Below are positions 43,362 through 55,300 of a stretch of 64,000 nt of DNA, one piece after another. The DNA is from Enoplolaimus lenunculus. Lineage: Eukaryota > Nematoda > Enoplea > Enoplida > Thoracostomopsidae. Positions within the stretch are counted from its first letter, which is position 1; every line of letters starts with the position of its first letter. The stretch is taken from assembly GCA_030248215.1 (NCBI GenBank), contig JASANG010002954.1:124001-188000 (forward strand), given 5' to 3'. Under the pieces are notes generated by a model. That model did no database searches and had not been told where the DNA came from. It worked only from the letters and a program-made list of their open reading frames with translations. The position numbers and the translations under genes were made by a program.

Positions 43362-46300
43362 CTGAAAAGTTAAAAGTGTTGATTAAGATGTCAATACTTA
43401 TCCTACGGTTTCCTAGCTCAGTATGGCCCACGTAAAGATGTGAGATGGAACGTTTTTCTGTGGGACTAGAAAAAAGTAAGCTTAAGCTTTAAACTATTTT
43501 TTGCTTGGTTTAGGCTTAGGCTTATGCTTAGGCATATTCTCATTCTTACGGTTAGACTTAGACTTAAGCTTAAGCTTAGGCTTAGGCTTAGAAATATGCG
43601 AATAATACTGATCCGCCCCTGTTCTTTACATTAGCCCTCAGTACTAACAGATTTCTTATTTCTGTTTCACTTGCACAAGACAATTCACCGAGATTGACAA
43701 AACACTGGTGATGCGGAACGAATACAAACAGAACAAATTAGAATATTTTTAGTTTGAGTTTTTGCAACAAAGTTTGACAAAATTAACCCCTTCTCACATT
43801 TAGTTGCGCACCGCGTTTAACAATTGCCCACACGTATACATAGTACTAAATCACCACAAGACGTGACAGCCCCCTCGGGCTCGAGCGTCAAGCTCGTATA
43901 GCTGAGTGGTTATGGTATACGCCTCCCACTCCAATAACTGGAGTTGGAATCCTAGCACAAAAGTAGGTCTCAGGGGAAATAGAAAATATTCATGTGAGAA
44001 AGGGGTAAACTTTTTAATATTCTTGTATTCAGTTGGGTGCAAAAGATTAATCTCGTCTTCCGACAACATCAGGGGAATGCTAACCTTAAATCTGGCCAAA
44101 AATACTGGCTAGTCACGGCGCCTTTTATTGCGAAACACACACGCACAGAGAGAGAGATACATGTGATACTATATTTTATTCAATTTCAAATATACGCATA
44201 CAACCTTACAATTTTTATAATTTCTATATTTGGCATATCTTTTGCTAGTGCCGATAAAATACAGATAAACAGTACCGGGGCAAGCTATGCTAGCCATTCA
44301 AAATTGCGAGCTGGGCGCCTTTTGCGATAATGAAAATATTTTTCAAATTTTTTGCCCCAAAATCTTGTTAGAGTTGGGGCACTCTTTATGGTGGGAGCCC
44401 CCAAAACTGGGGGTAAGGGAGGTGGCTGATCTGTCCCTGTTGAAATAAAACACAATAGAAATTGTGGCTCGTGTATAGAACAGGGCCGTATCGTTTACCG
44501 GAGGGGCTATAATAGAGTCAGTTTAAGCTTTCAACTAATTTTTTTGCTTAGGCTTACGCTTACGCTAAGGCTTAGGCTTAGGAATAGGCTCATTCATACG
44601 CTTTGGCTTAGGCTTAGGCTTAGGCTAAGGAATATGCTTATACAACTGTTCCGGCCCTGTTCTATACATGGGCTATAATTGTGATATTGCATTCAGACTA
44701 ACCTCAACGAATAATGTAACCGTTTAAAGAAAACATGCAAAAGAACATCATTCAAATCAACTCGACTTGAAGGCTCGTAGTCTAACATTAGCGAAATTAA
44801 ATCGAACAACTCCAAATGATCTGGGTCGTTGCTGAGCAAGTATCGCTTTAAATAAAATTGTAAATTTTAAAATTTTGAAATTAAATTCAAAATAATTATG
44901 CCACAGTGGCTGATCCGTAGCACGCTCAACAGACGGGCGAAAAAATTTTCAAGAGGTGCATGCAAGGATTTTATTTACAATGACCTTATAAACAAGATTG
45001 ACACTTTTCTACAGGGGGTAAAAATTTTAGGAGACGGATTGGGCTTTCTCTGGACCCCCACTCTGCGTGCAGGTCCACTGTTGTGGTTTCGTGCTACCGT
45101 TCGAAGAAGACTGTCATTAGGGATGGTGGATTTGATTTACTGGTCTGTTGATGTTTCGGCCCGTACCAAAATCAGGGGCAGAACGTTTTTCTACGGAACT
45201 GCAATAGAGTAAGCTCGATTTTTAATTTGCTATACACTAAGGGTTGCGCTATACTTTTGTAGACGTGCGGCGCCGTCCGTTACCGTTTGTCACCCGTACG
45301 GTGCCGCCCGTCACCGTGCGGTAATCGTACACAAGTATACTCACGTACGATAACGTATGGTGACGGGCGGTGATGGACGGAGCCGCTCAATGACGAACGG
45401 TACCGTACAACTGACGAATGGCGCCGGACGGATGACAGACGGCGTCGGACGTGAACTATAGCGCAACCCTAACTGTCATTACTATTTCGGCAATATCTGT
45501 GAAACAGCAACGTTCAAATAGAATTTAATTTCGAACTCAAGCCTGTTATTCATACTCTACAATAACTTGCGTACACCAGATAACTTTTGAAACGTATTAT
45601 CGGAATATTATTGCTCAAACAATTAATGGTACATTGCTTACCTTGAGCGGTTTGCAATTGTCACGAACAAACTTGCCAGCCGGCGATTTTTCATCCCAAA
45701 TCAGTCGACCGTGAGCGAAATATTTGGTTCTGAAACAAGAAAAACAAAGGTAAACTGAGTTTTTTTTAAACAATTTTTTGAGAAACAATTTCTCGATGCC
45801 TATTGGCTACGCTTGCTCTCAAGTTTTCTTTGGTAGTTATACCTTGTTAGTGCTTCTTTCTACATTATTTGACCAATGCAAAGAACACGGCCGTAACAGT
45901 AGCCCAAGCGTATTCCTAAGCCCAAGCCTACAATGTAAAGAACAGGGCTGTAACAGTAGTACAAAACTATTCCTAGGGCTAAAAGCCTAAGCCTAAGCGC
46001 AAGAATGTGCTTACACCTAAGGGCTGTAACAGTAGTACAAGCATATTCCTAAGGCTAAAGCCTAAGCCTAAGCGCAAGAATCTGCTTATACCTAAGCCTA
46101 AGCTCTGTCTGAGCAAAAAACATAGTCTTGAGCTTAAGCTTAGTTCATTACAGTCCCATAGAAAAAACGTTCCGTCCCTGATCTTTACATGAGCCACCAT
46201 TTTAATAGTCGCTGAATTTGACGGTTGTAAATTTGTTTCTATTCCCCTTAAGCGGTACGATCATAAACATCTGCTAAATACTAAAATTTGGAAAATTTTT

Positions 46301-49300
46301 TGACAAAACCGTTTTTAACAATTTTTTCGTTTAAAATAATTTTTTTTTAAATTTTTTATGTGGAAATATTCTAATTTTCGTAATTTGTTTCTAACCCCCT
46401 TATGCGGTATGATCAATAAACATCTGCTAAATACTAAAATTTAGGGAAAAATTTGACAAAACCATTTCTAACAATTTTTTCGTTTAAAATTAATTTCTAA
46501 AAAACTTTTTATGTGAAAATATTCTAATTTTCGTACGGCGGTGCTCAGATTTAACCGAATAGAATCAAATTTGAAAGTTTGTCATTAAGGGACAAACGGT
46601 AATCGATACATCATCATCGCACCTGAGACACAATCTGATTTTACACGGCGAATGTAAAGAACAGGGACGGAACAGTATGATAAGCATATTCCTAAGCCTT
46701 AGGAACACGAAATTGTGTTTAAACTGTAGGTACAATCTTGACTGCATGGTTAACATTATACTTTAGTTTTAGTAGAATCTACTATTGCGCCGAACGCGCA
46801 ACATTTTTCGATTACGTTAGCTAATACAGCAAACAATTTGTTTTCAGATGTTCACTTCCGCAGCGGCGAATCCACAAATTTCCGATTGGTGGCTGGCAAA
46901 AGTTATGAAACGCAATTTTTACAGTAGGTCCATAAATGTACTTTCGCCAATCCTCTATGGATCCGCTAGTGCAATGGTGGATGTATACATAGCCCTGTTC
47001 TTTCTGGATCCTATGCTGTTAGGCATGTTATGTTTAGTTCTATGCGATTATGTGATATTTTTGAGGTTCGTTTGATATTTGTTAAATCATTTTGGGGTCA
47101 AACACGTGTGCCCTGCCTTACGGGATCATTGGTATTAGTCGAGTTTTTAAATTTTTGGCCAATGTTTAGTATACTGGCCGCCTAAAGGTGGACATGCAGG
47201 CTTAGGCTTTTAACGGAACCAAAATTTTGTATTAAGATTTAGCACTCAACTCTACGTTTGGCTTTTCACTCGTTTCACCCTCGAATATTTAGTATTTTAT
47301 GTAGTGCAAGTTTTGGATCCCGTCAAAATTTTCTAAATCGGTCACTGGGGCAGCAATAAATACCTTGTTTTGCGGCACATTCGATACGGTATTGGTCCTA
47401 GGATTCGTTCCATCATTGCCATATGTTCACGGTTATCGTGTGTCTAAAACAGCCGTTAGCATTAAACGTAAGCCTCTAACCTAAACCTAAAATCAACAAA
47501 GCCTAAACCTAAACCTAAAATCAACAAAGCCTGAACTTAAACCTAAAATCAACAAAGCCTACACCTAAACCTAAGATCAACAAAGCCTAAACCTAAACCT
47601 AAAATCAACAAAGCCTACACATAAACCTAAAATCAACAAAGCCTAAACCTAAACCTAAAATCAACAAAGCCTAAACCTAAACCTAAAATCAACAAAGCCT
47701 AAACCTAAACCTAAAATCAACAAAGCCTAAAGCTAAACCTAAAATCAACAAAGCCTAAACCTAAACCTAAAATCAACAAAGCCTAAACCTAAACCTAAAA
47801 TCAACAAAGCCTAAACCTAAACCTAAAATCAACTAGTAATAGTGCTATTAGTGATAGGTCACGCAACATTTGAACCAGAGAATGGTAAGCTGCGAAATTT
47901 TAGCATATTTATTTCCGTTAATAATTTACCCTGCTATTGCATGAGTGCGCAGTGCAGATTGCGCAGGATCGCTCGTTTGAGATCTGATTAATAAAACTAA
48001 CGATATGTGCTATACACATTTGAGAATACGGCTACAGAGTAGATATTTGAGTAACAAACTCGGATTTACAACCGAAAATATTCTGAAACTATGCGGTCTA
48101 AATGATATCAAAAAGGTATACCTGGAATAATGTAATTCCTAGATAAAGCTCAAATATAATACATCCGATACTCCATACATCGCATGGCTGTGACCATCCA
48201 AGCTCTGAAACAATTAATAAATTTTTCATTGCAAAAAATATTCTAAATTATATTTACTTAAATTACTAAAATCAAGAGTGGATCATGACAAGAGTGTGCA
48301 ACTCTTGGGTTTCGCATGGTGCAAATTGTATCACCGGGCGTTGCGTATTTAACCGACCCCCCTTTTTAGATGGGGTCGATACCACAAGAATACCGCTAAA
48401 TTAAACTAAAAGGGGACCATGTTTGATGCCACATTCATAAAGTGTCATGGGTCGTACCGGTTGTACCCCCCTCCCTCTAAATAAAGAAGGGTACGGCAAA
48501 GCCCCAACGCGTACCGGGTACATTCTTTTCTACACAGAATATGCACAGTTGCGCACTCTTGTTAAATAGCGATTGTCGACTCTTGATAAAATGTATACAC
48601 TTAAACAATACCGTGGTTAGTCTTCGCTACCGTAATTCTAAAGGTTCCCCCCTCGGTCTAGAGACCACTCTAAGTTTCCTGTATGAACGTTAGGTCAATT
48701 TCGTAAAAATTACACTAAAATTTGGGTTACAAATTAAACCAACACTTTCAAAGATAAATCGAATATCGAAAGTAGCTGAATTAAGGGTCCGTATTCTCAA
48801 ATGCGTATAGCACCTATCATCAATTAGCAATAAGTTTTCAACCTGACGAACACTCGCAGTTGCAGATCTAAAAATTGGTGCAGATGTACGGGGCAAATCA
48901 AACGCAAACAATGTGCTGAATTTCGAACCTCACCATGCGCTGGTTTTAAAGTTACAGGACCTATCACCAACTGGTAATAGGTGCTACTCGCATTTGAGAA
49001 TACAGGCTTATGACCGCAACGTTCTCGTCATACACATAATGGACAGCTAATTTTCAACGCTTTTAATATCGATATGCTAGCTCGCAAAGTTAAAGTTATA
49101 CCCTTTCGAAATGAAATCCTGACGAAATTGTGAATATCGAACCAGTGGCCACTGTTACTTTAAGGGGCGTAACAGTAGATTAAGCGTATTCTTTAGCCTA
49201 AGCCTAAGCGTTGCAAAAATGAAGTCCTAAGCCTAAGACTAAGCGTTGCAAAAATGAGTTCCTAAGCCTAAGCCTAAGCGTTGCAAAAATGAGTTCCTAA

Positions 49301-52300
49301 GCTTAAGCCTAAGCCTAAGCAAAAAATGTAATCTAGAATCGAAACCTGCTATTTTATAGACCCACCAGAAACCTGGACGCCCCTTAAAGTAGCATGGGCC
49401 GAACCAGTTATAGTTAAACTAACCTAACATCACTTCTGGCGATCGATAATGACGAGTGGACACGACAGTGCTGTGATGTTCGTGGTCAAATGTCGCGGAT
49501 CCAAAATCAATCAGACGGACATTCGTATTTTTGACCACTTTGTACTCTTTTTTCTAAAATTAACAATTTAAAATCATGCATCTTTCGGCCAATGTTACTT
49601 TATCGGGCGTCCAGGTTTCTGGTGGGTCTATAAAAGAGTTGGTTTAGATTTTAGATTACATTTTTTCGCTTAGGTTTAGGCTTAGGCTTAGGAACATATT
49701 TTAGCAACACGTTTGCCTAGGCTTAGGCTTAGGAATATGCTTAATCTACTGTTACGCTCCTTAAAGTAATATTGGCCGGTCGTTCTATGACCTAGAAAGG
49801 GCGCAGAGTTAACTTGTAGAAGACAACTTTATGTCATATTTTATTTTAGGTGGTAACTACGGCGATTAAGCAATATGTCTCTGTTAACATGTCCACATTT
49901 ACAGTCCCAATCAATAGGAGTCCGTATTCCTAATAAGAGTCCGTGAGCAGATAGACTCTCTAAACCCTACAGTTCATAAATGTCAATTATCCTTAATTAT
50001 AGTGCACAAATGACTCCAAGCCCAAATAGAGTTGATTTCAAAACTTTAAATCATACTTATGTTCTGAAAGTACATTTCTAAGTATAACCTTGCATTATCG
50101 CATCAAGCTTTTGATACAAGACAACTAAACGTGTAATTCAACGGATAGTTGCAATACAGGATATATTTGTTACGAAGGACGGTGGAGAGCGGGTTGAAAA
50201 TAAATAACAGTCCGTAACCGAATAACAAGGGAGGGTACCCTTTGGAGAGGCCAAATAAATATCAGTCCCCGCTCTTATTCTGGTCACTAGAGAATATATA
50301 TTTATTTATTCCGACACTAAGGTACAACCATCCGGAAGGCATCACCCGCAGGACGGTAGGTAAAATGGTGTCCACGCAAGATGTAATAGTGGGCAAAAAC
50401 TGTCGAACGATGCCAACAAGATGCCGAACGCCATAGTTTTACTAAATCTTAATACAAAATCTTGGTTTTGATTCCACACTGCAAAAAATAGTGAGTCAAA
50501 TTGACTCTCTCCGGAATAGGCTTTTCTTGGCTACACAATTCGACTCAATTTGACTCTTGCGGAGTCGAATTTTGACTCAGTTTGTGTAGTCAGGAAAAGC
50601 CTATTTCGGAGAGTATAAATTTGGCTCACCATTTTTTTGCAGTGCAGCTGAAGGTTTAGGCCGCGGTGGTACGGCTCGGGTTCGCTAGTGGTATCTCTAG
50701 GCATAGTGCAATCACAGTGAAACACAACTCTTACCAATCTGGAATCATATCTGACATCGTACGAATCATCAACGAACAGGATATTCTCGGGCTTCAAGTC
50801 TGTGTGCGTTATCTTTAGATCATGCAAATCTAAAACAATAAATACAATATGAAGAATTACACTGAGCTTCGCTGGCTATAAGCCGTACCAAAGGTCAGTT
50901 TTGAAACCAGGGTTGATAATTTTATTATCCAATTTTAGAATACAAGAGATTAAACGGAAGCAAGTAATTTAACGAGCTCAAAATTGGTTAAAAATATTTG
51001 ATTTTTAAGGCTGTAATAAGGACACGGTTTTATTTGAAATAATTCTCCAAAAACGTCATTACAGTTTATAATAACAAACAGGATTAGTAAACTTGCACAT
51101 CCCTAACGTTATGTATTCAGCGTTCATATCTATACAATTAAAGCTTCCACATACGTATGTTGGGCAACGTTTCAGCATTACTTAAAAATTTTGAAACAAA
51201 AATTAAGATAAAAATTTTTTTTTATACTTTTTTAAAAACAAGGTTTACATGCCTAAGCCTAAGCCTAAGCCAAGCAAAAAAATAGTCTAAAGCTTAAACT
51301 TACTCTATTGCAGTCCCACAGAAAAACGTTCCGCCCCTGATATTTTACATGGGCCCACATGCTGAACAGATATAGTTTGTGCTATTTCTTTCATAAACCG
51401 TTTAATATGTGGCCCATATATAGTATAGAACAGGCCGTTACAGTAGATAAGTATATTGCTAAGTCCTAGCCTGAACATAAAAATGAGCTTATGCCTAATC
51501 CTAAGTCTGAACCTGAGCCTAAGCCTAAGCCTAAGCAAAAACTGGTATAAAGCTTTATCTTACTTCATTACATTTGCGCAAAAACATTCCGCCTGTGATT
51601 TTCCCACGGGCAAAAAAGAGACTAAAAATTGAACTCAGTAAGTAGTTTATTTCGTTGGAACAGCTGAAACGGTAAACACCTGCAATTGAAACAGTTTGGG
51701 TGTTTTTGGCTCGCGTTTGACTTTATATTTGCGAAATTGTGAAAATTAAAAGAAGATATGTTATTTAAGCAGTTAAAGACACTGCAAAAACTCCAGTGAT
51801 TCAAGCTTTGGCGGTTGACGTGGGGACGGGTTATTCGGATATGTCCCACCAAGCCAATGTTTGTTCAAAAATGGCCCAATTTAAATATTTGTACGTATTT
51901 TAGTTTCTCTTGTAAAATATTTGAATATTTAAACTTCTCTATTAAGAATTTTTTGCATACTTAACTTACCCTGTAGTAAAATTTTTAAATATTTGAGTTA
52001 ATCATATGTTCCAGTAATCATTTCACTCCTAAGTTTGAATTCTTGAAAAATTAAATTTTTTAAAATCCCAAGGTTCCCAAGACGTAAAATAATTTCATTG
52101 ATATTAACAAACAAACATTTTACGTTTTAATCGTTAATAATATTTTTAGGTATTGCAATGCCTAATATTTAATACCGCTGATATGATTTTATCATAAAAA
52201 TAACGGCCAATGTTACTTTAAAGAGGTAACAGTAGATTAAGCGTATTCCTAAGCGTAAGCCTAAGCTTAACCGTCGCAAAAATGTGTACCTAAGCCTAAA

Positions 52301-55300
52301 CCTAAGCCTAAGCCTAAGCAAAAAATGTAATCTAGAATCTAATCCTACTCTTTTATAGACTCACCAGAAACCTGGACGCCCCTTAAAGTAACATGCGCCA
52401 TAATAACAATTTTCAAATATTAAAATAGTAAGTTGAATGAGCAAAATGTCATTTAGCATCTTTGAGTGTCGGCTCAAATACGGAAAAAGTAATACGGAAT
52501 GCCCTACTCTACTATAATGGGTGGTAGGTGGGTCGAGACGATTTCTTTTGGGGTTGAAAACACATTAATTGAACAGAACCCAGGCAATAAAGGCTGAGTT
52601 AAGCATATTGTGATACTTGTCGTTTACTTGCGTGCTTCACTATACGGTGTTTGGGGGGATTAAAAGGAGAAATACGACTGCTTTATTGAACCAGAGGTAA
52701 AGTACACTGGAAAAAAATGGTGAGTCAAATTGACTTTGTTTGAAATAGGTTTTTCCTGACTACACAAACTGAGTCAACATTCGACTCCGCATGAGTCAAA
52801 GGCAGTGTCGAATGTTGACTCAGTTTGTGTAGTCATGAAAAGCCTATTTCGGAGAGAGTCAATTTGACTCGCCGTTTTTTGCAGTGCATCGTCATTGAAA
52901 TACGGACTTAAACGCGGAATTGGTGATTAAGAACAGGCACACGAAATCACGAACTAGTCACAGTAATCTATTCTAAAACTAACATAGATACTTTTGACTT
53001 TATGACCAGGTAAATTCAAATGTTAGTTTAATATTAGCACAAAATGCAGTTATGCACCATCCAGGTTATGCTGCGCTCGCCAATGTTAAAAAATGTCCAT
53101 GTCATTATTATAAAGGAGCAATAAAATTACAGCTATTTCTTGCACCAAGTAATTATTTTCACACTATTTAGCTAGTATGTCGTTTCTTTGCAGTCTATTC
53201 TTAGGACATGTTCGGAAAATGGCAGGGTATTTTGACAATGTTTTATTTCTTGCACCATAATACAATTTACAAAAAAATTTGAATGTCATGCTTAAATTTG
53301 AATTTTCAAGCAAAATTTTGAAGTTTTCCGGCAAAATTTGAATTTTATCGACAAAATTTGAATTTTCCCGCCAAAATTTGAATTTTATACCAAAATTTGA
53401 ATTTCGCGCCAAAACTTAAGTTTTCCCGCCAAAATTCAAATTTTTCCGCCACAATTTGAATTTTCCACTAAAATTTAACTTTTCCCGCCAAAATTTGAAT
53501 TTCTCGCCAAAATTTAAATTTTCCCGCCAGAATTTAAATTTTCCCGCCAAAACTTGAATTTTCCACCAAAATTTAACTTTTCCCGAAAAATTTGAATATT
53601 CCCGCCAAAATTTGAATTTCCCGCCAAAATTTAAGTTTTCCCGCAAAAATTTGAATTTTCCCGCCAAAATTTGAGTTTCCGGGACAAAATTTGAAAAATT
53701 ATAAGAAATTTTAAACTCTGACGTTTCTAACCATTGGCGGTACAATATCCACTGTATTTTAAATAGGTGATATTTTTAAAACACTATTTTTGCCACGTCG
53801 CTTTATTTTGTAGGTCATTCGTATAGCTAGCTAATAGTTTGGACACTATTTTTAGAGAGTGTTCGCAAATTAGCTAGCTATTAAAATGGTGGGACATTTT
53901 TTGACATTGGCGAGCGCAGTATAACCTGAATGATGCATTATTAATACAGTCTACAGCTCTGTTGGACACACAGGGCTTACAAACTTTGTACTCACGTTTA
54001 ACTGCGTAACATAACTGGTATGATATATGTCGGACTTGTTCTAATGGATATGGATAATAATTGTTGCTTTTCTACAAAATTTTGACAGTAAACTGCAGTT
54101 GGGCGTTAAAAAATTAGCACCTGTAAAGATCAGGGGCGGAACGTTTTTCTGTAGGACTGGAATAGAGTAAACTTAAGATTTAGACTAATTTTTTTGCTAG
54201 CCTTAAGCTTAGATATAAGCTGATTGTTATGTTTAGGCTTAGGAATATGCTTAGGCTTAGGCTTAAGAGTACACTTTAGCAATGTTTAGGCCCTGTTCTA
54301 TACATTGGCCAATAAAATCAATGAGGATCGTTGGACGAAATTGTCATAATTTGATAAGCTAAACTTTTTGGGTTATGTTTACTTCTGCCGACACGCTTAT
54401 GAACAAATCGGCATGAAATTGTTTTCAAGTCAAGAAATTTTGAACAGAACCTTCTTTTAGTTCTGTACGCGTGATTTTGTCAAAAATTCATTCGAAGAAC
54501 TTGCAGCTGCAATATATTTATGATGAATATATGCCAACAATTAATTCACAGATACGAAACGCCTTGTGAGTCGAATTCATCATCATTGGCGGAGAGATGA
54601 TTTTATGCTTGATATTTACTATAGTAGACGGCAAATTATTCACAGTAATTTATGTCAAGATTCAATGAAAATGAAGTTTCCTTGCAAATACTTGCAGCTG
54701 CAAGAAACTTGTGCAAGTTGCTGTTACCAATTCTTATTGCAATAACTTGCACTTATGAATAGGGCTTAATTGTACACCTATTACCGAATCGCTAAACCAA
54801 ATTAAATTAAATTTGAGTTTTTTTCTGCGCTATTACTAACTGCCGGACCGGTACAACCAATCATTTGAAAATATTTGTTTTAAAATTTCAGAAATACAAA
54901 ATTACTTTTAAATATTGTCTTAGAACTTACCAAAAAGTCAAAAACGCTAAGGCCAAGCAAATCAAACGTGAGACAAACGTGTCCGTGGTAATCGAAATAG
55001 TCTCGAAGCTGAATGTACAACCTGAAATAAGAAAATGTTCCGTTGCATCATTTGAAACAATTTTGACACCTGTGCCACAAAATCACTTATAACGCTGCAA
55101 ATAAAGGCCAATGTATAGTTCAGGACCGTAACAGTTGTATAAGCATATTCTTAAACCAAAGCCTGAGCCTGACTCTAGGTGTAAAGATAAGCCTATATTC
55201 AAGCTTAAATCTCTATACCGTAGTCTAAGCCGATGTCTAACTAACGCCAAGTCTCTACTCTGTAGCAGTCCCACGGAAAACGGTTCGCCTTTGATGTACA

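Noticed and set aside
44898-45212. A 104-codon plus-strand frame in CLK intron 11.
   Set aside because: Its end reads into a family A fragment (ATCAGGGGCAGAACGTTTTT) and the rest resembles no protein I know.
47476-47834. Possible CRISPR-like array.
   Set aside because: The units are contiguous 28-bp tandem copies without unique spacers, in an animal intron.
50531-50827. A 98-codon frame beginning at [10 protein letters not shown] as a stand-alone kinase fragment.
   Set aside because: Its start codon is an internal TTG of CLK exon 7, and after the donor it runs into intron and a family B element.
53164-53745. Minus-strand frames with KFKFWREN repeats.
   Set aside because: Translation of the 20-21 bp minisatellite in the family I element.
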